Shown piece by piece: positions 28,365-37,224 of a DNA stretch of 64,000 nt. The translations under genes and the position numbers were made by a program. The stretch spans positions 682,001-746,000 of the forward strand of contig NZ_JAERRH010000001.1 of the NCBI RefSeq assembly GCF_016741855.1, written 5' to 3'. Source of the DNA: Streptomyces musisoli. Its GTDB lineage: Bacteria > Actinomycetota > Actinomycetes > Streptomycetales > Streptomycetaceae. How positions within the stretch are numbered: the stretch's first letter is position 1; every line of letters begins with the position of its first letter. Under the pieces are notes generated by a model. The model did not search any database, had not been told where the DNA came from, and saw only the letters and a program-made list of their open reading frames with translations.

Positions 28365-31295
28365 GTGACCGTGCGACGGGACTTCCAGGAGCCTGCCAAG
28401 TGCCGCCCCGACCTGGTCATCGGCCGCGAGGAGCTGTTCGCCGGCGGCCGGGAGCAACTCGCCTCGGGGGGCAGCGTGCTGCTCCACGGTCCCGCCGGAA
28501 TAGGGAAATCCACCGTCCTGCGGGCATTGGCAGAGGAATACGGCGCCACCGCGCGCACCGTGTTGCGCTGCTCGGCGACCGAGTCCGAATCCCACCTTCC
28601 GTTCCTCGCCCTCGCCGACCTCCTCGGTCTGGTCCTCGACGACGTGTCCGGGCGCCTGCCCGCCGCCCAGCGCACCGCCCTGGAGTCGGCGCTCACCGGC
28701 CGCGGCGAGTCCAGCCTCCAGCGCGACGGACTCGCCCTGCGCCTGGCGGTGCTCTCCGCGCTGCGCGCGCTCGCCGCGCACGGCCCGGTGCTCGTGGTCG
28801 CCGACGACCTCCAGTGGCTGGACCCGGCCAGCGCCGAACTCCTCGGCTTCGCCGCCCGGCGCCTGGAGGGCACCCCCGTGCAACTGCTGTGCGCGGTCCG
28901 CACGGAGGGACCGGAGAGCCAGGAGTACGACCGCCATCTGCGCGCCTGCCCGCCGGGCACCCTCGCGGTCCGGCTCGGCCCGCTCTCCCGCGCCCAGGTA
29001 GCCCAGCTGCTCGACCACCGTGGCCACGGCGGCCTGCCCCGGTCCACGGTCCGCGAGATCCACCGCACCAGCGGCGGCAACCCGCTGTTCGCCCTGGAAC
29101 TCGGCCGCGCCCTCGCCGACAGCCCCACCCCGCCCCGGCCGGGCGAGCCGCTGCCGGTGCCCACCTCGCTGCGCGCCCTGGTCCTCAGCCGTCTGGACAT
29201 GCTCTCAGTGGAGGCCCGCCGCACCCTGCTGGTGGCCAGCGCCGGTGCCCGCCCGACCTCGGCGCTGCTGCACGCGGCCGGCCGGGACAACGCCGAGGCC
29301 GAGTGCGCCCAGGCCGCCGAACTCGGGCTGCTGGCCACCGAGCCGGACGCCCCGGCCGTACGGTTCGCGCACCCGCTGATATCGGCCGCGCTGTACGCGG
29401 AGGCGCCCGCGCACGAACGGCGGGCCGCGCACGCGGCACTGTCCACCGCCGCCTCCGACCCGATCGAACGGGCCCGGCACCTGGCCCTCGCCACCACCGG
29501 CGCCGACCCCGAGGTCGCCGCCCGGCTCGCCGAGGCCGCGACCCTCGCCCGGGACCGCGGGGCGCCGTCGGTCGCCGCCCAGCTGGGGCTGCTCGCCGCC
29601 CGGCACACCCCCGCCGACGGCACCCCGAGCCAGGAGGAGCGCCGGCTCATCGCCGCCGAGGACGCCATCACCGCCGGCGAGGTCGACCTGGCCCGGGACA
29701 TCGCCCGGGAGGTGCTGATCCGGGCGACCGTGCCCGCCGACCGGGTGCGGGCCTGGATCGTCGTCATCGACACCGCCGGCCACACGATGGCCGAGGTCGA
29801 CGCCGTCTTCCCGCAGGCCCTCGCCGACGCCGGCGACGACCCGCGGCTGCTGGCCCTGGTCCACTACCAGCTGGCCTGGCGGGCGCTGATCGTGGAGGGC
29901 GACTTCACCGAGGCCCGGGCCGCCGCCGCGCACGCCGCCGAACTGGCCGCGCGCGGCACGGACCGGCGCACCGAGCTGCTCGCCCTCGCCTTCCAGGCAC
30001 AGACCGAGACCCTGATGGGCCATCCGGACGCGCCCCGCACCATCAGGCGGGCCCTGCGGCAGCCGCAGGACCCCCGGGTGGCCTGGCATCACAACGGCGC
30101 GGGCAGCGCCCGGTTCCGCTGGCTGGTCATGGGCGACCAGCTGGCCGAGGCCCGCACCACGGTCACCGCGCTGCTGCGCGAGGTCCGCCGGCGCGGCTCG
30201 GTGGAGAGCGAGGTGCACTTCCTGCGCGGCCTCGCCGAGACCGAACTTCGCGCCGGGCACTGCGGCCGCGCCCTCGACCTGGCCCGGGAGAGCCTGCGGC
30301 TGGCCCGGGACTCGGGCATCGGCGAGACCGCCTCGGCGATGCTCACCTCGCTCGCGGAGGCCTCCGGCGGCGACGTGGACCGGGCGCTGGTACTCGCCCG
30401 GGAAGCGGTGCAGCACGCCGAGGGGGACGGCGACCAGATGTACCTCTCCCGGGCGCTGGGCGCCCTCGGGTACGCACAGCTGGTGGCCGGCGACCCGGCC
30501 GGCACCGTGCGCTCGCTGCGCCGGGTGCGCAGCCTGGAGCTGGGGCTCGGCATCACCGACCCGGCCCGGGGCCGCTGGCAGGGCGATCTCGCCGAGGCGC
30601 TCGTCCGGATCGGTGAACCCGCCGAGGCGCAGGACGTCATCGACACCAGCCGGGAGCACGCGCTGCGCCTGGGCCGGGAGAGCGTACTGGCCGTGCTCGA
30701 CCGGTCCGAGGCGCTGGTCCGCGCCGCCCAGGGCGACCTGGACGCCGCCCTCGCCCAGCTGACGTCCGCTCAGGACCGGCTCGGCAAGCTCGGCTACGGC
30801 CTGGAGGAGGCGCGGGCCGCGTTCGCGCTGGCCCGGCTGCGGTGCAGGCACACCGCCGAAGGGGTGCGCCGGTGGCGGGAGCCCGAGCGCACGGAGGTCC
30901 GCAGGGCCGAGCACGGCCGGGCTCCCGCCACCGGCCCGGTCGCCCCGGAGACCCGGGCGAACACGGCCTCGGCGGCCGTCGACGAGGCCACCCGGCTGTT
31001 CCGCCGCTGCCGGGCGCTGCCCTGGCTGCGCCAAGTGGAGGAAGTCCTCGCCGCCCCCGAGCCGGAGCCCGTGCCGGCCGTGCCGGCGGCACTGGACGCC
31101 CTGGACTCGCTCGCCGCGATGGAGCGTCAGGTCGCCGCGCTGGTCATGGAAGGCGCCACCAACCGGGAGATCGCGGCCCGGCTGTTCATCAGCGTGAAGA
31201 CGGTGGAGGCGACCCTGACCCGGGTCTACCGCAAGCTGGGGATCCGATCGCGGGTGGACATCGTCCGATTGGCGGCAGGTCGGCGGGCACACTGA
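28365..31295 (+). CDS. LuxR-type large ATP-binding (LAL) regulator
   Basis: 976-aa regulator of the MalT/LAL type. Walker A is LLHGPAGIGKST (about residue 44) and Walker B is VLVVADDLQWLD (about 145), forming a STAND ATPase. The middle 500 residues are helical TPR-like repeats. The last 60 residues are a LuxR HTH (LAAMERQVAALVMEGATNREIAARLFISVKTVEATLTRVYRKLGI). Start GTG 28365 or GTG 28371, both behind GAGGGGAG. It lies directly upstream of the secreted trypsin gene, and both have the same paired promoter boxes, so it probably activates itself and the protease. Confidence 0.9.
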   Translation: MTVRRDFQEPAKCRPDLVIGREELFAGGREQLASGGSVLLHGPAGIGKSTVLRALAEEYGATARTVLRCSATESESHLPFLALADLLGLVLDDVSGRLPAAQRTALESALTGRGESSLQRDGLALRLAVLSALRALAAHGPVLVVADDLQWLDPASAELLGFAARRLEGTPVQLLCAVRTEGPESQEYDRHLRACPPGTLAVRLGPLSRAQVAQLLDHRGHGGLPRSTVREIHRTSGGNPLFALELGRALADSPTPPRPGEPLPVPTSLRALVLSRLDMLSVEARRTLLVASAGARPTSALLHAAGRDNAEAECAQAAELGLLATEPDAPAVRFAHPLISAALYAEAPAHERRAAHAALSTAASDPIERARHLALATTGADPEVAARLAEAATLARDRGAPSVAAQLGLLAARHTPADGTPSQEERRLIAAEDAITAGEVDLARDIAREVLIRATVPADRVRAWIVVIDTAGHTMAEVDAVFPQALADAGDDPRLLALVHYQLAWRALIVEGDFTEARAAAAHAAELAARGTDRRTELLALAFQAQTETLMGHPDAPRTIRRALRQPQDPRVAWHHNGAGSARFRWLVMGDQLAEARTTVTALLREVRRRGSVESEVHFLRGLAETELRAGHCGRALDLARESLRLARDSGIGETASAMLTSLAEASGGDVDRALVLAREAVQHAEGDGDQMYLSRALGALGYAQLVAGDPAGTVRSLRRVRSLELGLGITDPARGRWQGDLAEALVRIGEPAEAQDVIDTSREHALRLGRESVLAVLDRSEALVRAAQGDLDAALAQLTSAQDRLGKLGYGLEEARAAFALARLRCRHTAEGVRRWREPERTEVRRAEHGRAPATGPVAPETRANTASAAVDEATRLFRRCRALPWLRQVEEVLAAPEPEPVPAVPAALDALDSLAAMERQVAALVMEGATNREIAARLFISVKTVEATLTRVYRKLGIRSRVDIVRLAAGRRAH

Positions 31296-31330
31296 GCGCC
31301 GCTCTTGTTAACTGAACCGGACCGAGGGTT

Positions 31331-31393
31331 TTCCCTCACCCAACCCCCTAGGGGGTTCCCTCATTGGGAGCCAAGGGTGCCGGGTCCTAGCGT
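31331..31393 (+). promoter_or_regulatory. Trypsin promoter with paired TTCCCTCA boxes
   Basis: TTCCCTCA at 31331-31338 and 31356-31363, exactly 25 nt apart, with the 16-bp palindrome AACCCCCTAGGGGGTT (31342-31357) between them. A candidate -10 is TAGCGT (31388-31393), with a weak -35 TTGGGA 18 nt before it. Confidence 0.6.
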
Positions 31394-31503
31394 AAAGGGC
31401 GTGCCGCTCGCCCGGGCACATGGGGGTCGGTCCCGCGACCCCCATGCATCACCCCCCACACCCGCGCGATCCCCCACCGGTGCAACCCCCACTGAGGAGA
31501 CTC

Positions 31504-32295
31504 ATGTTCGGGCCCAGACGTGCCAGAAAGACCGCCGCGACGCTGGTGGCCACCGCCGCCGCAGCGGCGACCGCGCTGCTCGCCTCCCCCACGGCGAGCG
31601 CCGCCCCCCAGCCCATCGTCGGCGGTACGACCACCACGACGACCGCGTATCCGTTCATGATGCAGATCACGGACGCGTCCCAGAACCAGTTCTGCGGCGG
31701 CACCCTGGTGGCGCCCAAGAAGGTCGTGACGGCCGCACACTGCATGGTCGGGGAGAGCACGAGCAGCGTCCGCGTGGTCGGCGGCCGGACGTACCTGAAC
31801 GGCACCAACGGCACGGTGAGCCGGGTCAGCAAGATCTGGGTCAACCCCGACTACACGGACGCCACGAACGGCGACGACGTGGCCGTGCTGACCCTCTCGA
31901 CGTCGATGCCGTACACCACGGCGAAGTACGTCTCCTCCTCCCAGACGGGCGTCTACGCGGCCGGCACCACGGCCCGGATCCTCGGCTGGGGCACCACCTC
32001 GGAGAACGGCGGCTCCTCCAACCAGCTGCGGACCGCGACCGTCCCGGTCGTCTCCGACTCCAGCTGCCGTTCCTCCTACGGTTCGGACTTCGTCCAGTCC
32101 GACATGGTTTGCGCCGGATACACGTCCGGTGGCGTTGACACCTGCCAGGGCGACAGCGGCGGTCCCCTGATCATCGGGGGCGTCCTGGCAGGGATCACTT
32201 CCTGGGGCGAGGGGTGCGCGGAGGCGGGTTACCCGGGTGTCTACACCCGGCTGACCGCCTTCTCGGACCTGGTGACCGCACAGGTCAACTCGTGA
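31504..32295 (+). CDS. Secreted trypsin (S1 family)
   Basis: 263-aa preproenzyme close to Streptomyces trypsin. It has a signal peptide with cleavage near ASAAPQP, the mature-like start IVGGTTT and the triad His in TAAHC, Asp in GDDVAVL, and Ser in CQGDSGGPL. Asp in GVDTCQGDSGGP (six residues before the Ser) is the trypsin S1-pocket residue, so Arg/Lys specificity is expected. Six cysteines could form three disulfides. TGAGGAG lies 5 nt before ATG. Likely target of the LAL regulator upstream. Confidence 0.95.
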   Translation: MFGPRRARKTAATLVATAAAAATALLASPTASAAPQPIVGGTTTTTTAYPFMMQITDASQNQFCGGTLVAPKKVVTAAHCMVGESTSSVRVVGGRTYLNGTNGTVSRVSKIWVNPDYTDATNGDDVAVLTLSTSMPYTTAKYVSSSQTGVYAAGTTARILGWGTTSENGGSSNQLRTATVPVVSDSSCRSSYGSDFVQSDMVCAGYTSGGVDTCQGDSGGPLIIGGVLAGITSWGEGCAEAGYPGVYTRLTAFSDLVTAQVNS

Positions 32296-32333
32296 CCCGG
32301 AGGATTTCCCGAGTACCCCTCGGGTGACGGCCA

Positions 32334-32374
32334 GGGGGCGTTGCGGGCCACCACGAGCGGCCCGCAACGCCCCC
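32334..32374. terminator. Bidirectional terminator hairpin
   Basis: Perfect 16-bp stem (32334-32349 / 32359-32374) with a 9-nt loop between the convergent trypsin and winged-helix genes. Confidence 0.9.
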
Positions 32375-32458
32375 GATCCAATGTCCGGGCCACCGCGGCC
32401 TCCCGGCCGGAGGCGAGGCCCGGTCGGGTGTGGTCGCCGGTCCGCCCGTCGGCCGGCC

Positions 32459-33607
32459 TCACCGTGCGGCGACGTCCCCGAACCGGATGTCGTACGACGC
32501 CTCCGGGTGCAGCACGCGCAGCATCCGCTCCCCCTCCTCGGTCACCGCCTCGCGCTGGGCCCTCGTCGGCTCGCCGAACGGTTCGACGACCAGGACGCCG
32601 GGGTCGAGCCTCCACAGACCCGCCAGGAAACCGTCGACCAGCAGGGTGCGGTACGCCTGGTTGCCCCGCCAGTTGCGGCCGTGCAGAGCGGGCGGTATCA
32701 CACGGGTGCGGTCCGCGTGGGAGAGCAGCAGGTTGTCGAACTCGGGCAGGAAGCGCGGCGGGGCCGGGGTGGCGGGGTCGGGGCGCGGGGCGTCCGGGAG
32801 GTCGAAGAGTTCCACGCCGTTCGGGTCGCGGAAGGTCAGCAGCCGGGGGCGCAGCCGTTCGAAGACGGCCCGCAGGCGGGTGAGGCCGGCCCAGGTCTGC
32901 ATGTCCCGCACGGAGGCGGGGCCGAAGGCGGCGAGGTAGCGCAGGACCACGGACTCGGGTTCCGCGGGCGTCCCTGCGGGCCGGCCCAGCCAGTGCTCGG
33001 CGGTGGTGAGGGCGGCCTGTCCGCTCTTCTCCCACAGGCCGCGCGGGGTCACCTGGACGAGCGGGAGCGTGCAGCGGGCGGCGACGGCGAGGGCCCGCGG
33101 GTCGGCGTCCGGCCACTCGGCCCCCAGCGCCTCGCGCAGCTGGGCCAGGGTGCGCGGGGCGGCCTCGACCAGTTCGCGGGCGACGGCCGCGAGCCGGTCC
33201 AGGTCGACTCCGGTCAGCCCCTTGCGGAAGTTCCCCAGTTCGCGGTCGCGGGCCGGCTGGGCCAACGGGCCCAGCGCGAGGCAGTCGTCGGCGGTGTGGG
33301 TGTGGATCGTGGAGCGGAAAGTGACGATCCGGGCCACTTCCCGGCGGGCCATGAGCGCGGAGAGCCGCTCCGGCGCGAAACCGTCCAGGCGCGCGGCGAG
33401 GGCGTAGTACGGGGGGTTGGTGTTCTGTGCCTGGAGGCCGACGAGATGACCGACGGCGTCCCGGGCGGACCGCGTGGAGCGGTGCAGCAGGAGCTGACGG
33501 GCCAGGGTGGCGCGGTTCAGGGCGCGGACGTCCAGCACCGGGGCGGTCGTGGCGCTCGTCGTGTCACCGGCGGGTGAACTGCTGCGCCGCGCGCTGCTCT
33601 TGGTCAT
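32459..33607 (-). CDS. Winged helix DNA-binding domain protein (HTH_42/YcaQ-like)
   Basis: 382 aa. Matches the HTH_42 group (AlkX/YcaQ relatives) seen next to DNA-repair and glycosylase functions. Diagnostic pieces are LVGLQAQNTNPPYYALAARL, FRSTIHTHTADDC and the C-terminal LLSHADRTRVIPP...LLVDGFLAGLWR. No ribosome-binding site is present. A TAGCGT six nt before ATG 33607 suggests a leaderless message. Exact role not deducible. Confidence 0.85.
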   Translation of the reverse strand: MTKSSARRSSSPAGDTTSATTAPVLDVRALNRATLARQLLLHRSTRSARDAVGHLVGLQAQNTNPPYYALAARLDGFAPERLSALMARREVARIVTFRSTIHTHTADDCLALGPLAQPARDRELGNFRKGLTGVDLDRLAAVARELVEAAPRTLAQLREALGAEWPDADPRALAVAARCTLPLVQVTPRGLWEKSGQAALTTAEHWLGRPAGTPAEPESVVLRYLAAFGPASVRDMQTWAGLTRLRAVFERLRPRLLTFRDPNGVELFDLPDAPRPDPATPAPPRFLPEFDNLLLSHADRTRVIPPALHGRNWRGNQAYRTLLVDGFLAGLWRLDPGVLVVEPFGEPTRAQREAVTEEGERMLRVLHPEASYDIRFGDVAAR

Positions 33608-33797
33608 GGCCGCACGCTAACGCCACCGGGGTCTCGTTCGGATCACGCCGGGCTCGCGGGCCCCGGCACCGTGGCCTGATCCGGCCTGGTGCGAACGAAA
33701 GACCCCGGCGGACAGTGGCTGTGCGCGACTCCCGCCGAGCGCCGCTCCGCGGGCCGGGCGACCGGGCCCCGGCCGGCGGGGGCAGGCGGTGGACCGT

Positions 33798-34196
33798 TCA
33801 GAACAGGGCCGTCACGCCCTGCTGGATCGCCGTCACGTCCGCGGCGAGCGCCGCGGTCATGTGGACGCCGGGGGCGATGTAGCCGAGCCAGCGCAGCAGG
33901 ACGTTGCGGCGGGGCTCGTCGCGGGTGAGTTCCGCCCGCACCTGCTCGGCGGCCTCGATCAGCCCCGCCCCGTCCTCGTAGCTGTCCTCGTCGCGGCGCA
34001 GCTCGTCGAGCAGCAGGTCCACGGCGGTGCGCAGTTCGGCGACGGCCGCCGCGTGCTCGGCCGGCGTCACGGCGGCGGTCACGGTGGCGTGGCCGAGGGC
34101 GACCGTGCTCCGCTCGATCCGCACGTCCCGGCCGGCCTGGATACCGCTGTTGTGCCGCCCTGCGGCGGGGGCCTCGTGCGGCGCGTCGTCCGGCAT
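33798..34196 (-). CDS. Small protein with N-terminal NSG..AGRD motif
   Basis: 132 aa, function unknown. Residues 14-35 carry R-HNSGIQAGRDVRIERS-TV, closely matching the C-terminus of the adjacent upstream gene's product. Residues 45-95 form a long charged helix (AEHAAAVAELRTAVDLLLDELRRDEDSYEDG), and the C-terminus is a hydrophobic helix (LLRWLGYIAPGVHMTAALAADVTAIQQGV). Start ATG 34196 (or GTG 34199) lies a few nt past the upstream stop with AGGTGA in front. The pair is probably cotranscribed and functionally linked. Confidence 0.65.
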   Translation of the reverse strand: MPDDAPHEAPAAGRHNSGIQAGRDVRIERSTVALGHATVTAAVTPAEHAAAVAELRTAVDLLLDELRRDEDSYEDGAGLIEAAEQVRAELTRDEPRRNVLLRWLGYIAPGVHMTAALAADVTAIQQGVTALF

Positions 34197-34200
34197 CACG

Positions 34201-35742
34201 TCACCTCGGTCGAGCGGGCTGCGGGCCGCTGCGCTGGCCGCCGCCTCCGGTGCCCACGCTGGAGCGCTGGATGGAGATGTCGCGGCCCGCGAAGAGGCCG
34301 GAGTTGTAGATGCTGGTCTGCCGTTGGATCAGGTCGCTGGTGTCGATGTTGTGGTCCTCGAGGAACTGCACGAGGGCGTCCAGGACCCGGTGCTCGATCG
34401 TCTTGACGTACAACTCCCGGTCCAGCGACTGGAAGTACCGGTGGAAGGTCCAGTCACTCGCCTCCTCCCTGAGGCTGAACTCGGCGCCGTAGTTGAAGGA
34501 GCGCAGGCGGATCGCGCGGTCCTGGCGGCGTTGTGCGCGGTGCCTGCCGAGCGTGCCGCAGAGGTCTCCGAGGATGGCGAAGGGCGCGCACACCAACTGG
34601 ACGGGTGTGCACACAGCCGCCTCCGTGATCAGCCCGCACCACTGCCGGAAGGTCGGCGAGTCCAGCTGTCTGTCGACGGTCCGGTACCTCTCCGGCACGG
34701 GCGTGAGCAGGCAGTTGCTGCCCTCGATGAACGCCGTGTCGTTGTCGGAGAGCAGCGCGCACCGCAGGAACAGCGTGCTGACCAGTTCACCGCTCCAGCC
34801 GGTCACACGGATCGCCAGATAGGGCCGCGCCCGGCCGCTGCTGTCCTTGCGCAGGTCGCGCAGGAGGGCGTCCGAGACCTGCGCCCCGGGTGGTCCCGCG
34901 AGGTTCCGCAGCACCTCGGCGCGGGTGCGGTCGTCGATGCCGAGCAGCAGGTCGGCCCCGTTGACCAGGAGCACGTCACCGATGTCCATCCCGGGCAGTC
35001 TGAGCGCGGCCACCCGGGCGGAGACATGGGCGTAGAGCTCGTGGACGGTGAACGGGACGACCTGCTTGCCGGTCTCGGGGCGTCCGGTGTTCAGGGCGAA
35101 CGACCAGGTCCGGTAGGTCAGTCCATGGCCGACGAAGGGCTCGAAACGCGAAGAGACGACGACGTTGCCACGGTCCCGCAGTTCGATCGCCTCGAGGCGC
35201 GCGGCGTCCGTGGCCTTCGCGGGGCGGGGGGCCCGACGGGGGTCGAAATTCTCCCGTTTCAGCTGCCGGGAGACGATCCGGTACTGCACGGACAGTATCT
35301 CGGTGGCCACGATCACCCAGCCGACGAGCAGGCCCAGGACCAGGGAGAGGCCGAAGGTGAACGGCATGGTGATCAGGATGGCGAGCAGGAGGAGGACCAT
35401 GAGGACGTCCTGCCGCCGCTGCCTGTCGTGAGCGGCCAGGGCGTGCCGCAGCACGCAGCCGAGGTCCACGCCGGGCGAGGAGGCCACGGCGCGGCGCGGC
35501 TCGTGCACGATGCGGGACACCGCCTTGCGGGCGAGCCTGTGGTCGGTGTGCATCGCGACGCACAGGTACCGGGTGACGTCGTAGGAGAAGGGAAGGCGTG
35601 CTCCCGCCGGGGGCGCCGGCTGCGGTATGCCCTGGAGGGGAGCCTGTGCCCGCGCCGGGTCGGGCGGGGGCCGGACGGGCCGCGGGGGAACGGGCGGGCG
35701 GCCTCGGGATGCGCCGCCCCGTGGATCGGTGGACGGGTCCAT
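34201..35742 (-). CDS. Membrane protein with C-terminal NSG..AGRD motif
   Basis: About 513 aa, not recognised. The N-terminal 50 residues are Pro-rich (PPVPPRPVRPPPDP). Two closely spaced membrane helices (VLMVLLLLAILITMPFTFGL and LVLGLLVGWVIVATEILSV) lie near residues 115-155. A large cytoplasmic or extracellular domain of about 300 aa follows. The C-terminus ends IYNSGLFAGRDISIQRSSVG plus a Gly/Gln/Pro tail. The shared motif with the next gene suggests the two products associate. Start ATG 35742 or GTG 35745; ribosome-binding site weak. Confidence 0.65.
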   Translation of the reverse strand: MDPSTDPRGGASRGRPPVPPRPVRPPPDPARAQAPLQGIPQPAPPAGARLPFSYDVTRYLCVAMHTDHRLARKAVSRIVHEPRRAVASSPGVDLGCVLRHALAAHDRQRRQDVLMVLLLLAILITMPFTFGLSLVLGLLVGWVIVATEILSVQYRIVSRQLKRENFDPRRAPRPAKATDAARLEAIELRDRGNVVVSSRFEPFVGHGLTYRTWSFALNTGRPETGKQVVPFTVHELYAHVSARVAALRLPGMDIGDVLLVNGADLLLGIDDRTRAEVLRNLAGPPGAQVSDALLRDLRKDSSGRARPYLAIRVTGWSGELVSTLFLRCALLSDNDTAFIEGSNCLLTPVPERYRTVDRQLDSPTFRQWCGLITEAAVCTPVQLVCAPFAILGDLCGTLGRHRAQRRQDRAIRLRSFNYGAEFSLREEASDWTFHRYFQSLDRELYVKTIEHRVLDALVQFLEDHNIDTSDLIQRQTSIYNSGLFAGRDISIQRSSVGTGGGGQRSGPQPARPR

Positions 35743-35867
35743 CACTACCGCCTAGGGGATTTTCGTTCAATTGCGGCGCAGGTTCGGTGACGCGCCGTGT
35801 GTGATCGTCAGATCGCCCAGGACCGCACCCATTTTACTCCGGTTGCCCCTCTTCCACCCGTCTTCGG

Positions 35868-35894
35868 CTCCCGCGGACCCGAGGTCCGCGGGAG
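35868..35894 (-). terminator. Terminator hairpin after the pknG-type operon
   Basis: Perfect 12-bp stem (35868-35879 / 35883-35894) with a CGA loop, 10 nt downstream of the binding-protein stop. Confidence 0.85.
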
Positions 35895-35904
35895 GTTGAA
35901 GAAT

Positions 35905-37224
35905 TTACGACGTGCGGTCGCACACCGAGGGGAGCCAGGTCAGGCCCCGGGTGTCGCTGAGGGTGTCCAGGGAGCGCAGCAGGGTGTCCAAGTGGTCCGG
36001 GTGGGCGAGGAATTCGATCGTCGCCTCGGCGAAGGCGTCGCGCACCGCGGGCGGCATGGCGTCGGAGGCATCGAAGCAGTGTGCCGTCCGCTCGTCGCGG
36101 AGGGCGAGCGCGAGCGAGCGGTGCCAGGCGGAGCCGGAGCCGCCGGAGGCGGGCCCGACGCCGGAGTGGACGGAGAACCCGGACTCTTCGGCGGTCCAGG
36201 CGCGTTGGACGTCGGCGGAGGCCAGGTGGCGGATCAGTTTCCTGGCCTGCGGGGTGTCGTGCAGCAGGGCCACCAGGTCGCCGGAGACCTCCCAGGCGCG
36301 GGTGGTGGGGGCTCCGAAGATCAGCTGTGCGGAGGGGGCGTAGCGGCCGTCGGCGTGCTGCCATGCGGGCTGGTTGCGGATGAACGACGCCTGGTGCTCC
36401 AGCGTGCAGCCCCGCGGGGTCGCGGCGACCGGGTCCGAGGCCGACTGGTACGGGTTCTTCAGGGCCCGCCGGACCAGGTCCGGGTCGCCGCCTGCGCCGA
36501 CCAGGTCGCGCCAGGTGGTCCACGCCTCCTTCACCTGTTTCGACTGCCAGGGCAGATCGCCGCGCGCCCACCGCTCGTAGACGTCCGGGCCGTACCGCTG
36601 GAGGAGGATGTCCTCGATCCAGTCGGTGCCGGGCCAGCCGCTGGTGGCGCCGGAGCCCATGCCGAGGCACCACTGGTCGGGCCGGTGGGCCGCCTGGCGG
36701 CGCTGCCGGGCGCCGACGTCGGCCGGGTACCAGACGATGCTCTTCAGGTCGGCCTTGAGCGGGAACCAGTACACGTGCCCGTCCGCCAGCGGGGTGGCCC
36801 AGGAGGTCCCGAAGTCCTCGCGGGCCACCAGGCCGTCGAGGGACACGAGGTGTTTCCGGCGGGCGTACTCGGCGAGTTCGCCGGGACCGGTGAGCACCAC
36901 CACGTCGGGCGGTGTCCCCGCCTCGACGTCGGCGCCGAGCACCTGGCTCTCGGCGTTGCTGCCCTGGTAGTCGACGTGGATGTGGTACTTCCGCTCGAAC
37001 GGCTCGATGACCGCCTGGCGGAAGTGCTGCTCGTCCTCGCCGGTCCAGTTGGCCAGCAGGGTGACGGTCGGCTCCTGCCCGAGGGCGCGTACGCCCACCA
37101 CGACGGCCGCCGCGAGGAGCGCCAGGCAGCTCGCCACCACGGTGACGGTGCGGGCCAGGCGGCGGGGGGAGCGCGGCCGGATTCCGGGGGCGGCCGCCGG
37201 GGGGCCGCCGGGGTGCGCGCTCAC
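35905..37224 (-). CDS. Extracellular solute-binding protein, GlnH-like position
   Basis: 439 aa, ABC-type solute-binding fold anchored by an N-terminal hydrophobic segment (VTVVASCLALLAAAVVVGV); no clean lipobox is seen. The segments VTLLANWTGEDEQHFRQAVIEPFERKYHI and VLTGPGELAEYARRKHLVSLDGL match ExtSBP-type binding proteins. No ABC permease or ATPase is nearby. Instead it ends an operon with a four-helix membrane protein and a PknG-like kinase, the gene order of mycobacterial glnX-glnH-pknG. A sensing rather than transport role is inferred. GTG start overlaps the upstream stop by 4 nt; TAA stop. Confidence 0.75.
   Translation of the reverse strand: MSAHPGGPPAAAPGIRPRSPRRLARTVTVVASCLALLAAAVVVGVRALGQEPTVTLLANWTGEDEQHFRQAVIEPFERKYHIHVDYQGSNAESQVLGADVEAGTPPDVVVLTGPGELAEYARRKHLVSLDGLVAREDFGTSWATPLADGHVYWFPLKADLKSIVWYPADVGARQRRQAAHRPDQWCLGMGSGATSGWPGTDWIEDILLQRYGPDVYERWARGDLPWQSKQVKEAWTTWRDLVGAGGDPDLVRRALKNPYQSASDPVAATPRGCTLEHQASFIRNQPAWQHADGRYAPSAQLIFGAPTTRAWEVSGDLVALLHDTPQARKLIRHLASADVQRAWTAEESGFSVHSGVGPASGGSGSAWHRSLALALRDERTAHCFDASDAMPPAVRDAFAEATIEFLAHPDHLDTLLRSLDTLSDTRGLTWLPSVCDRTS

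Noticed and set aside
31342..31357. AACCCCCTAGGGGGTT as a transcription terminator of the LAL gene
   Set aside because: The stem is only 8 bp with no loop, and it lies between the paired promoter boxes of the trypsin gene, so a regulatory role is more likely.
35905..37224. Sugar ABC-transporter binding protein with adjacent permease
   Set aside because: No permease or ATPase gene is in the operon; neighbours are a kinase, VWA protein and protease.
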